In this document: positions 14,589 to 27,800 of the stretch, piece after piece | Numbering within the stretch: position 1 is the first letter of the stretch | Layout: every line of letters begins with the position of its first letter | Origin: Rhynochetos jubatus | Taxonomy: Eukaryota; Chordata; Aves; Eurypygiformes; Rhynochetidae | Length of the DNA stretch: 64,000 nt | Assembly: GCA_027574665.1 (NCBI GenBank) | Contig: CM050652.1 | Coordinates: 41,692,307 to 41,756,306, forward strand | Direction of reading: 5' to 3' | Notes under the pieces: generated by a model | Told to the model about the DNA's origin: nothing | Database searches by the model: none | What the model saw: the letters and a program-made list of their open reading frames with translations, nothing else | Position numbers and translations under genes: made by a program

Positions 14589-16420
14589 CAAAATATTCTT
14601 TGTATTGCTGGATTTATGAATATCCATCCTGGATTCTGCAGTGACATTAAAAACAGGAGACCCTGTGCCTGGGTCTAACATGTCATAACAGACTGTGATA
14701 TCAAGTAATGATCTATAGATGATTCAAAGTGTTACTATCATAAATAATGCTTTCATCATATTATAATGTTCATTATTCATTATGTATCCAACAAGTAGTC
14801 TCAATGAAAAGGACAATAGTGTTTCTAACATAGGAAAGTAAACACATTTCCTGTGCAAAAAAATTATCAGTGTCCAGGTACTTATACATGTCCTTGGAAA
14901 AAGATTAAATTTAGATCATCATTGTGGTTGTGAACCAAATGTACTTTTTCCCACTAAGGTATATTAATATAAAATTATATTCATATAGAAGTGTGTGCAG
15001 GAGTGGATAGAGAGACAGTGAGAGGAGTTATTACACATTTATTTTTCTTTTTTTATGAAAAGATGTATGTGTATATTAAATTATGCATATTTTTCTTTAC
15101 ATTTGTGTATATTGTTATATGTAGGTTCATGTCCATAAGAATGAACACATTTAACATTAAAACTCCAAGATAATAAGCTATAGTTATGCAGTGGTGAAAA
15201 TACTAAAAGAAGACGCAGTTCTAAATATTTAATGGCCACAAGCCAAAGTGGGATAGTGCTAATTTATCATGAAAAAGCCTCCAACAAATTTTTCATGTAT
15301 TTCTCATAGAGTTAATTTAATCTCAAGATAATGTAGTATAATTGTAGGTGCATCGTCAATATCCACACATATGGGTAGACTAAAAACAGTAGAGCTTTTA
15401 AATCAACCATTTGAAAATGGGAATTACTAGTAAGAAACAAGCCTTTACATTGGCTTCACCGTATGCAATTTTAGTTGCACGACTGTATCCTAAAGTAACT
15501 GAGGTAGAGGATTCCAGAATATAAGCAGCGGATACTCAGACTTTTGTTTCATCCTCATTGTTTAGTGGGACGGTTACATGTGCTCATCAAATCTTTCCTT
15601 GAAGGCAGGGTTGTTACATTTTTCTGTGGGCTTTTCTGTGATACTTACTATTATTATCTAGTAAGGGTAAGGGTATGGTACTTGGGTACAAAGAAACTTG
15701 CAGTGCCCATGTGAAAAGAGGAAACAGTACTAGTTCTATTTTATAGATGGATCAGTAAGGCACATAATGCACGGGCGTGTCCATTCGTTTTGTGTGTCCA
15801 ATGAGCACAAGACCTTTAACATCTTGATTCTTTCAGAATGGTACATTTTTTGGTAGCATGTAATGCATTAAAAGCCTCCGTTGGAGGGACTGAAAACTGG
15901 AAGGAGGCAAGGCACACTGTTAGCAGATTTCAGTTATTTGTGGAGAGCAGAAAAGTACTGAGAAAGTTCAAAGCCAGATACTGTTGGAGGAGTGCTTCTA
16001 CACGGCATTGGTTTTTGCTTGTCTTCACAACTCCCTGTCGCTTTCCTCTGGATTTCTTCCATCTCTAACAGTTCTTTTCCACACCCAGTCTTCCCTGAAC
16101 CCTTTGTGCTAGCTTGCCACATCCTTTTCCAGTGCTCTTTTCCAGTCTTTGTTCACATGTCTGCCCCTTTGTGCTTCTGGCCCAGTCCCTTCCTGCCTTT
16201 TGTCTCTTCTCCCTTCTTTGGCTGACCTCCCCCCCAGGCTGTTGGGCTGGCCACATCTATTTGTACTGCCTCCAGTTTCCATCCCTTCTCGCTATCCAGT
16301 TTCCTTAGTGTTGGTCCCAGTACATACAAACATACACCCTGTTACCAGCCAGATGATTCTTATCTTCATGTATTCCTTTCTGACTGAAAGTCGATTGAGT
16401 CATTGTCTTTTGTGTTTTTT

Positions 16421-16444
16421 ATGTATGTATGTAAATGTATGTAA
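16421..16444 (+). repeat. Short ATGT-type microsatellite
   Basis: Imperfect tetranucleotide repeat in which ATGT units are interrupted by one AA insertion. It has about five to six units, so it is short and likely of low polymorphism. Confidence 0.75.
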
Positions 16445-18097
16445 AATTTTCTCCTCCTCTACAGTAGAAATTCTTGGTCCTTTCAGTTCTTAGCTGGAAC
16501 AAGTGAATTGCAGACAGAAATTTGGTGATAGGAATGTAGCTGCTGCTATTTACTGCAGACAGATGGAGTGAGGATCTTTTTTTTTTTTTTCTGAAGGTTC
16601 ATTGATTAGACAAATTTAGACACTTAACAGGAATCAACATATTTCTGGTACTAGAGTGATACCTTCTGCCAGGCTACAAACAGGTGGGGGAAGTAAAACT
16701 TCTTGAGAGATTTGTGTGAATTTTTTTTCCAAAGATGTCTTTTTTTCTCCCCTAGTATTATATTTTTAATCAATTTGAGAAAGATATGCAGTGTAGAAAC
16801 TTCAGTGGCCAACATATTTGGCATATTAAACAGACTCACATATTCAGAAGTACTGACAGCTCTTAAGAATAGGCCTGAGGATGTTGCTTATCACATAATG
16901 TTTAAAATAGTTTCTTGTATGTTTCCCCATATGACAAAATTCATAACCTGTGGATTGAAGATAGACATCTTTTACAGAAAACTGCTGAGGTTATTTCTCT
17001 ATTCAAATCAGTATAAAAACCATACTCATTAAGCTGAGGGACAAAACAAGAAACAAGATCAATTATAGAATCTAATAGACCTTTGTGTTGAGATTTAAAT
17101 GACTGCAATGAAAGCATAAACCAAGTATTTGTTAGACTTCCAATAAGTGAGGGTTTACTTCTACTGAAGAACTGAAGCCTATTCTCATAAACTCATTTAA
17201 TATCGTGCCATCTTCCTTTCTCAAGAAATCTGGTTAGTATGTGTTTACAGCAAGCTGTTTTGCTATTTTGATTGTCAGAACCATGGAAAATATCAAGGTC
17301 AAATATAGAATTGCAAATTAATGCAAAAATGCATTTAATATACTGATAGCTGATCTACTCAGACGTTCCTATTTTTACACTTATAAGTTTTTAATTGTAA
17401 AAGAGATGAGTGGATTTAATGAACTGAAATGATGGCTCGGTGTTATTAGTTAGAGTTGGAACACTTGGGTAACATGCAGGTTTTCTCACAGAACTCTGCC
17501 AGTGTAATTCAGTCCAGAACTGGAAAAAAAAATTAGGTTAGAAGTTAGGAGACTCGATAGCAGGCTTTGAATAAAGCCAACAACATTTTTCTCTTGTATT
17601 AGCTGCTCCTGCTCTCTTTTGTACGCTAATTCCTGGAGGAAAAAAGAATGTTGTGAGCTGTTTGTTTTGTCAAAAGAATTGTCATAAATGAAAACCTACA
17701 ACTCCGGTATGCAATTTGCTATGGTTATCTTTGATTATGGGTTCTGTAACTAAGGAAGATGAACAGCTCCGCAAAAAGTTAAATCGGTGCAGTGCTTTCC
17801 TTTTCACCTCATCTTTTCACTTAAACCCTATATCCTGTTTGCCACATGTGCCAGTGAAACTGGGAGGGAGAACTGTGTGAGAGCATCCTTGTAATGACAG
17901 TCTGAAAGTACGGACTGTCCCCAGCCAGCAGACAGAATGAGGCTGGGCTGTCAGTCAGGGTACAATTTTAAGTTAGACACAGGATAATTTCAGACAAAAC
18001 GGAGAACAAAAAGACTTGGGCACAGGTCAAATGTCTTTTCCCACTTCCCCCATAAATAATAGATGATTTCAGTTTCTGGGCACATCTTGTGGTCTTA

Positions 18098-18127
18098 TCC
18101 CTTTCCTTCTCTCCTTCCCTCCTTCCT
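18098..18127 (+). repeat. 30-nt homopyrimidine tract
   Basis: Thirty consecutive C/T bases on the + strand, followed by further pyrimidine-rich sequence. It could be a decayed CCTT-type microsatellite. Its position gives no clear link to a splice site, because no exon was recognised downstream. Confidence 0.85.
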
Positions 18128-21100
18128 GCTACTCCCGTCTCCTCTATAGGATTTCATGCCATTTCAACAGGGGAAGCTGCACAGCAGAAATAATCTTATC
18201 CAGCCGTGAACTTAAACAATTGTGGAGGAAACACCTAGTCAGTCTGTGCTTCACTGTAGCTGGATGAATTTTACTGAAAGACCTGTGTCCAGAAATACTG
18301 TGAGCCTCTAATCTCTGTCATCAGTCAAGGTAGTCAGCAAAAACCCAAAGGTAATTCTTTCCAACTGTTTCTGATCATGTTGAAGGTGGTTAAATCTCAG
18401 GGGAAGGAGTTAGGCCCAAATTTCTATAGTCCTGTTCTTGTGCAGGATTTAGCCTTCCTAGAATGAGAGCTCCACTTGCATGAAAAGATGTAATCTAAGT
18501 AACTTAAACTGCTAATTTGATAATAAGTAAATATAAACTATTTTAAGTTCCCAGGGGTGATTTGAAAGGGTACTTTGAGGTAGCTTAATGATGATTATTA
18601 GTTATTAGAACACAGGTTTGAAGGGGCTGCATATAGTACAGTTTAGTGTCCATGCGTGAAGGAGTGAGGATGAGCAGGGAGGAAGAGGGAGATCAGATCT
18701 TCAGTTTGACACATTGCATGAAATATAGCTGGGCCACACATGTTAACTAGATCTAACACAGGAGGAGAGGTTTTGTTCATCCTGGTTACATTTGAAAGCC
18801 AGCTTTACTCTCCAGAGTTGCAGGGTGGGAGGAGCAGAATAGGATTCCCAGAAATGTGGAGTAGAAGAGTTGAGAAGAAGCTGTATCATGATCTGTCACT
18901 ACATGAATAAAAAAGGTTTGCTTTTTTCTCTCTCTCCCATTACTCTTCAGTAGGACACTAGCTACTGCTAAGGGTGGAAAGGGCAACAGCGAACAGAGAT
19001 GGGAAAGGATTGATTTACAGGATGTTTAGAAATAAGTTGTACTTTGTGAGCAGTGAGAGCCTCAGGCACTGCATGAACGTGGTGGGTCATGGGGGCAGCG
19101 TGGTGGAACGGTTCACACCAGATACAGACTTTTGAATCCTCTTCTTCTCCAGCTGAATGGTTAGGCACATAAGCATTGCCGTTGGTTTTGGTTGTCAGGG
19201 TCATGAAAAGCCACGTGTGAGCTGCATGTGAATTCTTGGAGCTTGGCTGCTATTTAAGTCTAGGTTTTCTAAAGCTAAAGCTCAAGCTAGAGGGCTCCCA
19301 TGCCATGCCTGGACCTGTGTGGCAGTGCTCCTGTGCAGTTTAAGAAAGACTGGCAGTGTGGAGGCTTTCCTAAGCTACAATTGCAGAGGTGAGCCTGAAG
19401 ATGGATAAAAGTTCTGGAAGGAAATCATTGGTGGTGAGAGCAGTTGAAGCCCTTCTCTCTGTAATTTGCCCTGAAGTGGTATAGGAGAGCTTACACATGG
19501 TCGCTATCCCCACACAATAGCAGAGGCATGATGACTTTTAAAGTTCACCATTTTTTCTCAAAGGACCACAGAAGCTCCTGCCGCTCTGCGTTGATGCACT
19601 GGTTCTGAAGGAGCTCAGTCTCCGCCCAGAGCGGTAGGGCCGTGGTCTCCTGCTGACTTACCCTCCCTGGCTGTGCTAAGTGCTGTTTCAGCGCTCAGGC
19701 CAAGCAGCTTGGTGTGGGGAGGAACAGTGCCCTGGGCTTCAAATATGCACTGTCTCCATGCTCCCCCTCAGACTCCAGAATAAAGGCAGTGTGGAACAAG
19801 GTATGGAAAGCAAATGGTACTGCTGCTGTAGCCCAAGAAGCAGTGTTGAAAAGAAACCCAAGTGATTTGTTGTTGTGTATGTGGACGTTGAAAGAGGAGC
19901 CTGTCCCTCCTTGACTTCTGCATACATTGTTCTCATAATGCATATTCATCCCTACCAAGGGAAAATGCAGCTACCAGACTCAGTGCTTTGAGGTGTATCT
20001 GTTTTTGATTGTCAAATGAAAGACATGTTTATTTGAACCTCTGTCCGGATGCAGGAAGTGTGCTGGGTAGTTGCTGGGGAGGGTGGGGGGAAAGTGACTT
20101 GGAAGCACTGTTAAAGAAAAATAAGTGCTTACTGAACATGAACCTTGAATGTCAACCTAACTGCCAGTAATTTTGTTTTCAAATGATGTCTTCTTGATGA
20201 CCCGAGGCTAGTAGATTTCTCTTTTTTCCCTTCTTGTTCTTTCATCAGTTCAAACCTGAAATGTGAAGTATGTTTATTAAGAAACCAGTGTAGTCATTGC
20301 TTTGAAAGGATGATGCTGACAGTGTAGCAGCTTATAAACTATTTGTGTGTTGCTTTGCCTGGAATTTGGACAAGCTAGCCACTGAAGCAGAAAAAGCACA
20401 GCCAATGTTGTCAAATATTATTGGTGCAATGTGCCTTTATGTGTGCCTGACCGAGCAGCATCAAATGGCATTTGACATGGTTCTTTCCCAAGGCCATAGC
20501 TTGCTGCATACAGCAAACTCAGTTAAATCGTTTTTGTATATATATTTATACACAGACATACGCTCATTGTGTTTATAATCTATCAGGGTGATTTGCATGA
20601 ATCTGTAAAGTATTCTTCCACCTACCCTACTTAATTTTTTCATTTTATATTAATAAGCCACTTATAAAATGCCATGGCATCTTGCACAAAGTAGTGTCCT
20701 TGAGTTAAATAAGCCTCAGTGCATCAAACTAGGATATACAGCAGTCACAAACATGTTTTCTCAGGTAGCAAAACCAGGCCAGAAATTAGTGATTTAGCAG
20801 CTGTTATATTATAGAAGTGGTCAGGTTTTTTCCTCAATTATTTCTTGGATGAAGACTTTTAGACCTATACATTTGGGTTTTTATGAAGCACTGAACTCTT
20901 TCTGTTAGCTGTAGTTATGAGGAAATATAAACAGCATTTGTTGTCTCTGCCTTCAATGCAAATAGAAGTTCAGCTCCGTTATATAACATGTTCTACACAG
21001 AAATCATGGGGAAATGCCACAGTGTATTAAAATAGCATTATTTTTTAACAAGTTGATGCTTTACCGGCATTGTTTTATGCTACTTTCCTTTCTTTTAAAG

Positions 21101-22092
21101 TTCTTCTTTGAATATTCATTTTGCAGTTCATAAAAACAGTGTTTCAGAAGCGTAATAACTTTGATGCCCTAGATGTGCAAATTTAAAATTAAATAGATGT
21201 TTGATTCTTTTATTTTGCTTTTTGTACAAGCCTCCTATTCAAACAAATGATATAAAGAATAGATGTCAGCAATGAGAGCAGATGCCTGGTACCGGTGTGA
21301 AGAACTGACCATGTATTCTCTTTTAGCTGAATATTGTCTAATCTAGACCAAATAATAGTGGCATCTTTTCTGCATGCTGTTTTTATTTTTCTGTTCACTT
21401 TAGACTGAGATGGAAAACACCTGCCAATCCATATTGAAACGTTTGTGTTCCATTGATTGTTACCTGCGGGGACTATCCCAGTAATGACTGTGTAACAACT
21501 TGGGGGTGAAAATGATCTCTCTGTCTAGGCTTGTGGGGAATAACTCCCTATGGAGAAGGACAAAATGGTCAAAGCCTCACTGCTACTTTGCCCTAGACTT
21601 ACCTTTTCAGTAAGATTTTGTTCACCATACCTCCTGCTTGCTTCTGGCAACAAGCATGGTTTTTTTAGCCCTGGTTTATGAAATTACGGCTTTATTAAAG
21701 CCTGTTCAGTATGTTGCTAACTTGGTAAGAAAAATCTCTGCATTAACTTCCAACTCAGATAATAGCCTCTTCTGTTTTGTTTTAATTCTTCCAAAATCAA
21801 ATTCCAAGGAAATAAATATGTAATGGATTTTTTTTACAAGCTAGAAATTAAGTTTAGTGGGGACATCGTATCAGAATATTTAGGATTTATAATTTTGTCA
21901 CCTGTTAGCTCAACTGAATTACAAGTTGGTAATCCTAATTGCACTATTAGTATATAATAGGTTGCCAATTTAATGGTTTGTATTTTAAAGTAGTTTTGAG
22001 AACACTACTGCTACTTGAGTTTCCCTCCTAATATAGGCAAAATAATTCATCGTTTCAGTGTTCCTTTTCTTCCCTTGAAGAGTGAAAGCAGT

Positions 22093-22134
22093 AAAGGAAG
22101 GGAAAAGGAGGAAAGAGGAGGAAAGGAAAAAGAG
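22093..22134 (+). repeat. 42-nt homopurine tract
   Basis: Forty-two consecutive A/G bases made of GGAAA- and GGAGG-like units, preceded 15 bases upstream by a 16-nt pyrimidine run (22061-22076). The tract resembles a decayed GGAAA-type simple repeat. Homopurine/homopyrimidine DNA of this length can in principle adopt triplex (H-DNA) structure, though mirror symmetry here is only partial. Confidence 0.85.
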
Positions 22135-23334
22135 TATATGGCAGAGATCAGCTGGATGAGAAGCAAGAGAAGAAACCTATAAACTTTTCCAGTTATAGCA
22201 ATATGGGAACATTAGTTCTAGAGTTAGTTAATAATATATCAGACGCTAACTTAGTGTTCTTTTGAAAACACTGGATATCTTGAAAAGTATGGAAAAGGAA
22301 ATAATTGTTCTGTAGTTTGATCTTACTGTGGTTCAACATATAAAATGGAGCACATACAAACCATGCCACTGCTCAAGTTTTATATAGTGTTTGCCTAAAG
22401 AAGAGACAGTGTGTTACCACTTCCAGAGGATATAAAAACTTCCAGGCAATCTTTATTCTAAGGATGACGGATGTTTTCTACTTCTGTTTTAACAGAAAAT
22501 TGTGCTTTTCTAAATACACCCTCTTAATGGAAGTTTCTTTTTATTTTCTACATGGTACATGTTTTATTTTCATAATTTAACCTTTCTAACTTTAAAAATT
22601 GACTGATTAACGTGGAATTCAAGCTTCAAAGTTCTACTTTTTGGGCTTCCAAAGTAGTAAACATGTTTCCATTGGACATACTCTGTTACAAAACTGTTTT
22701 TGTAAGTGGCCACTTATGCATGCAAATTGACATAATTGACATAATTTTTTATGTCAGGAGAAAACTTACCTATCATACATCTCAGTTTTAAATTTCTCTC
22801 CCTACTCCATTCCTCCATCTGCCTGCCTTCAGACCATTATGGCTGGGTCTCTACCAAGACTTGATTTCATCCTCTTTGTTTTCTGATCACTTAAGGGTTA
22901 GGCATGCTTCCAAGATGTTCAGAAAATGTACTGATACGTGAGTATCTTACTTCTGAGGGTTTAAAGGAGCATAATTGTCAGTGCATGCTAAATATTAGTT
23001 CTATGAAAAATAACAACTCTTTAACGTGAGCTAAATGGTGCCAACAGTCATCAATTGAGAAAGTCATGGATCGAGCACATTTGTTACCATCCAGGTGGAG
23101 AGCTACAACTTGTCAGTGGTGGCTTCTAAATGATTTTGTAGTTCTCTCAAGGAGTTCTGTTCTTTTCTGAGCTAACATGCATTTTCCTAAGATGGATCTG
23201 ATTTAAGAAAAACAAGACTTTTCATGATCTCAAAATTGATGGCTTGCCACATATGATTTCAGAGTATGTGAGCAGCACACTACACAAGATATTCTGGAAA
23301 ACAATTTTGAATTGGTCCACTATATTAGTATTGA

Positions 23335-23351
23335 TTTTTTTTTTTTTTTTT
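23335..23351 (+). repeat. Poly-T homopolymer, 17 bases
   Basis: Uninterrupted run of 17 T in unique-looking sequence. No adjacent retroelement recognised. Confidence 0.9.
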
Positions 23352-24297
23352 GTCCTTTCGAGCTTCCCTGATATTAATGTGGAAATAACTGCATGAAGCA
23401 CAAAGCAGAAGCCACTGTCTAAGTGGACTACTTAGCACTGGTCTGCTTATGTTTAACACCTGTTTGATATCAAGGCAGCAATAAGGTTAAATCAGGGTTA
23501 GTGTTCAGTCTAGTGCAAAGCAGGGTCTTCAGCAAATTCCATTGATTTCAGGCTGTCAGATATAACCAGATTATTGAAAATTGCTTGCTTGAACAGTGCA
23601 AACATTGTTTTTCATTTCATGAAAACAGTTTACCCTAGATGACATGTAATTGGAAACTTTGTACTACTTCATTCAAATACTGCCTCCCATCAAAATCATT
23701 GAATGTGCATTAAACTGAAAATTGAAAATAATTTGGCAAAAAAACCCTAGCATCATTGCAAATGTGCTCTTCTGAGAATAATAAAAAATGGAGTTAATGG
23801 ATTTTTTTCCTTTTGTAGGAACAAAAGCTTAAATTGTGTGGTTTCCAGGACTGGAAATCCATATGGACTTGCCATTGTAAGTGGACGGAAATCTTAAGTA
23901 ACCACTTACCCAAGAATGCATTTTTGGGGAATATAATTGTGATAGATATGTATATATTTCTTGTGTCTGAACAGTAGGTTTGCGGCAACTTTTTTTTTCT
24001 AATTTAATTTCAGTCATCGAATTTGCTATTATTCTAGAATACCTTTTATGAAATACATTAGAAATACATCAGAAATGTAGAAATACATTAGACAGGAATG
24101 AATGTTTATGATTAAATTTCAGATTTAATAAATCAGACCAAACAAAATTGGGTAAAATAAACATAATTCTTTTTATATCACCACTGATTTAATTTTCATA
24201 TTTCTGAAATTGTAAAATGCGTAACTCATCTTCATTACATCTCTATTGCCAAGTTTTTCTGTCTCCAGCTTAAACTTCCCTTTTGTACATTGCTCTG

Positions 24298-24867
24298 TGT
24301 GCTGACTTTGGCTGGGAGAGAGTTAATTTTCTTCATAGTAACTGGTAAGGGGCTCTGCTTTGGATTTGTGCTGGAAACGGTGTTGATAACACATGGATGC
24401 TTTGGTTACTGCCAAGCAGTGCTTACACAGAGTCAAGGCCCACTAGTCAGGAGGCTGCGTATGCACAAGAAGTTGCGAGGGGACACAGCCGGGACAGCTG
24501 ACCCCAACTTACCAAAGGAATATTCCAGACCATCATGCTCAGCATTATAAAGCTGGGAGAAGAAGAAAGGGGGGAGAGGGGTGTTTGGAGTGATGTTGTT
24601 TGTCTTCCCAAGTAACTTTTATGCGTGATACAGCCCTGCTGTCCTGGAGGTGGCTGAATACCTGCTTGCCAATGGGAAGTGGTGAACGAATTCCTTGTTT
24701 TGCTTTGCTTGCATGCACAGCTTTTGCTTTACCTATTAAACTGTCTTTATCTCAACCCACAAGTTTTCTCACTTTTACTTTTCCAGTTCTCTCCTCCATC
24801 CCACTGGGGGATGAGTGATCAAGCGGCTGCTTAGTGCTCAGTTGCCGGCTGGGGTTAAACCACGACA
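24298..24867 (+). mobile_element. Solo LTR of an avian endogenous retrovirus (ERVL-type likely)
   Basis: A 570-bp long terminal repeat that begins TGTGCTGACTTTGGCTGGGA and ends GGTTAAACCACGACA, so it has the TG...CA termini of retroviral LTRs. I recognise it as a family common in neoavian genomes. Internal layout on the + strand is readable: a U3 region, a TATA-like box (ATTATAAAG, 24544-24552) followed by a purine-rich segment, and an ATTAAA polyadenylation signal (24735-24740) followed by the CTGTCTTTATCTCAACCC segment. The flanking 5-mers CTCTG (24293-24297) and CACTG (24868-24872) differ by one base and may be a decayed 5-bp target duplication, as expected for ERVL-type integration. No gag, pol or env sequence lies on either side, so this is a solo LTR left by recombination. 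Short open frames inside it are meaningless. The ERVL assignment is inferred mainly from the 5-bp duplication at the related copy near 45.7 kb. Confidence 0.88.
24544..24552 (+). promoter_or_regulatory. TATA-like box inside the solo LTR
   Basis: ATTATAAAG followed by CTGGG sits about 190 bp upstream of the LTR's ATTAAA polyadenylation signal, which is where a retroviral core promoter would lie. It is the part of the element missing from the sister copy at 45675-46072. Whether it is active in the host cannot be told from sequence. Confidence 0.55.
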
Positions 24868-27800
24868 CACTGAAATAAAAGATAAAAATACAAGGATGTA
24901 ACTACCCGAATTACTCTCATGGTAATACTAGTGTTTGCTGCTATTGAAATACACATATAAGTGTGGGAAGAGTGTAAAAATCTGTCAATAAGAACATGCA
25001 GTTCTTTTTGGAAGGAAGTTAAAATACCTTGTTTGTTCTTTTCATTCATATCTGACTTGGGCACTGGACAGGCCACTGAGTTTTCTGCAGCTGCATTGCT
25101 TCAGGGTCTGTGAACATGAGCAGGTGGAGGACTTACAGAACTTGAGAAGCATTTCAAATTTTCATTTGAAGGGACACCTTCATATTCCTCAAAATTTTTA
25201 ATCCCTAAGAATGGTGCATCAGAGGATTGAATATCAATTAGCATTAGAGAACTGAGCATGCATCTAGATATTGTGTAAATTATATTAATATTTGTAAACC
25301 TTAAAAACAAAAAGGAAAATATCACTGTAACTAAATAAGATTAGCTGACTTATAAGACCTTCACTTGTGTGAAGCTTATTGTTTGACCATGACTCAGAAG
25401 TGCTCTGAGACAAAACAAACTGGCTAGTGATCTACTTTCAAATAATTGCATTTATTTTCTGTGGTGATTAACAGATGATCCCATCACTCTTATTTTTGAA
25501 CTCCTAATCCTTCTCATGTATTTTGGGATTGTGCTGGGAGTCTGCAAGTACCAAGGAAATATCTTTGTGACGGGAAGTGGTTCTGGACTAAGTGGATCCA
25601 GAATGTTATGTTCTGGAAGAAAAACTGTTTTTTACCTGTCTCATAATCAGTGCTGCATCCCGAAATGGACTAAAAAGGGAAACCAGGATTGACAACAGTA
25701 AGAAGAGATGACAAGAAAAAGGGTTAAAGGTAGTAATACCTTGTAGAGCTAATTCTGTTAGGTGTGGAAATCTTTTATACTGTACCTCGTACTTTTTATG
25801 CAGTGATTTGATTTAGAAGTTTCTTGGGGAAAAAAATGAGCAGCCTGATGAGAAAATAGCCCCACAGAATATTGAAATTTCACTGTATGGACAGTAGGTG
25901 GATTTGTAAAGAGACTAAGAGCAAGTTGACTCATAAAATCCTCTATCAATTAATCATTTAAAAATATTTAAATCCTGAAACATGTATAAATGCTAAATTG
26001 CAGCATCTCATCCAAATTATTAATTTAACAACTTTTCTTAGGTTAAGCCTGGTTTTGATGAACTGATTTAATATTTCAGTACATATATTTATTACAGTAT
26101 TACTCAGGTATCCCATTCCAATTTAAAATAAATCCTTTTTTTTTTTTTTTTTTTTGTCAGACTTAAAAATCAAATACTTAAAATCAAATACAGTGGAGCT
26201 GTCCATGCAGGTATTATAGAAACACTATATACCAACCAATCAAGGATTTGGGGTGTGTGTGTTAAAGAGAAATTTTAATTGAACTGTATGAAGCCATTTT
26301 GATTCAAATTTCTCAGCGTATATTTTTATGTTTATATGCATACCATAAAATATTGCTTAAACTGTAATGGAACAGTATAGAAGAGAGTGATGAAAGGAGT
26401 TAGAAATATTTCTCATGTAAGGGAAAAGTCCAACATTCATATGAAGTAAATGCAGATTTGGCAAAAAATTATGTCTGAAGGAATCCATGGCTGTTTTAAG
26501 CATGTGATGATATTCACCGTGATTACTTTTTTACATGTTATTCCATTTCACAGTAAGAGGAAAGTGGAGGTCTAAGGCTGCAACTTTTAGTGTTTCAAAA
26601 GAAAATGATGTTAGTTTAAGTCCAAAAGTTGTTCTGCCCTATGTATTTTCAGGGAGTTCAGATGCATTATGTTATACCAAAATTACAATTCTGAAGAGAA
26701 CTGAGTTTATCAGAGCCAGGTAGAGCTGCTCCTCTGTCCCTCATTATTCGAGGGCAAGAGCTGGGTTGTTCGTGAGTTGGTTCTGTTAGGTTGAACAAGA
26801 TAGTAGGTATGGTGGGAAATGCGCTTTCCAATAAATTGCTGTAATACACAATACTGTGGCAGTCTTCCTGTAACTGATGTTGAGAGTGCTCTGTATGTAT
26901 CTTTCATGTGGCAAAATCCATTTGGAATGGGGATCTTTCTCTGTTTGTCCCTGTGCTTTCCTTTTAGAGTGAGTTACAGATGAGTGTGATACTGAGCTCT
27001 CATTAAACATGATGCTGCTTTATTTACTTGGAACCCCCACTACAAAAAGGTTGAAGCCACACATATCAGGCTAGTTTTTGAAGTTTGCACTTTGGTGTGT
27101 TGATAACTAAATAACAGATCACCTGGTGGGAGACTTTGATTGCCTGTCAAGGCCGATCAGGAGTCACTGGCAGAGAAAACACTTATTCCAGCAAAGTATT
27201 CCTAGTGTAGATGTGGTCAAGTAATCACAAAGACCCTCTGAGATGAAAACAGCATCCACGTAAGGTACTGTGGTTGTTAGCAGCTGGCTTTAAAGGAATA
27301 GGCATGGAGAGAGTGCTTTTGCTATGACTCATCTACCATTCTGGGACTGTCTTACTCAAAGGCTGAAAGTGGACCATCATCTTAGTCTTACTCAGTTAAA
27401 GGCAGGGCAAAATGTATGTGTTTCTAAATCAAGTTTGCCAAGAAGATAGCAATGATTATTGTAATGAATTGTCAGAAGAAGGAGTTAAGCATCTGTCTTC
27501 ATCGTAAACAAAGCAGAAAGGTCATGGGCAGAGTGGACATGGAAGGAAGTCACTGCTACCAATTTTCTTCAATCAGCATTGTAGAACACGGTCACCTTTG
27601 AGTGGAGGACATTTGCATTTTGGATCTCCAACCAAGGCTTGAGATCAGAAGCCTGGCATCTCATATGTTTATTACTCCAGGGTCACAGGAATACTAAATC
27701 CTTTGTTATGTTTGACTTGGTTTTCTCTTGAATGAAAAGCATTTTTCTGCTATCTTTGTTCTTTTCTGAAATTTAAAGTAAAAGTGATTTAGAGTACTTA

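Larger units (their letters stand above)
12589..24297. other. AT-rich non-coding stretch, no gene recognised
   Basis: No exon or RNA gene recognised. It holds T homopolymers (14573-14588, 16577-16590, 23335-23351), an ATGT-type microsatellite near 16421-16444, a pyrimidine-rich zone at 13420-13620, a 30-nt pure pyrimidine tract at 18098-18127, a 42-nt pure purine tract at 22093-22134 and short tandem duplications at about 22726-22744 and 24050-24090. A small 7-bp inverted repeat (GACAGTC/GACTGTC, 10-nt loop) lies at 17896-17919. The 19.0-19.9 kb part is less AT-rich than its surroundings but has no recognisable coding content. Confidence 0.7.

Noticed and set aside
24290..24818. Open frames of 86 and 72 codons at 24290-24550 and 24600-24818
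   Set aside because: They fall entirely or almost entirely inside the solo LTR, which is non-coding sequence of the retroelement.
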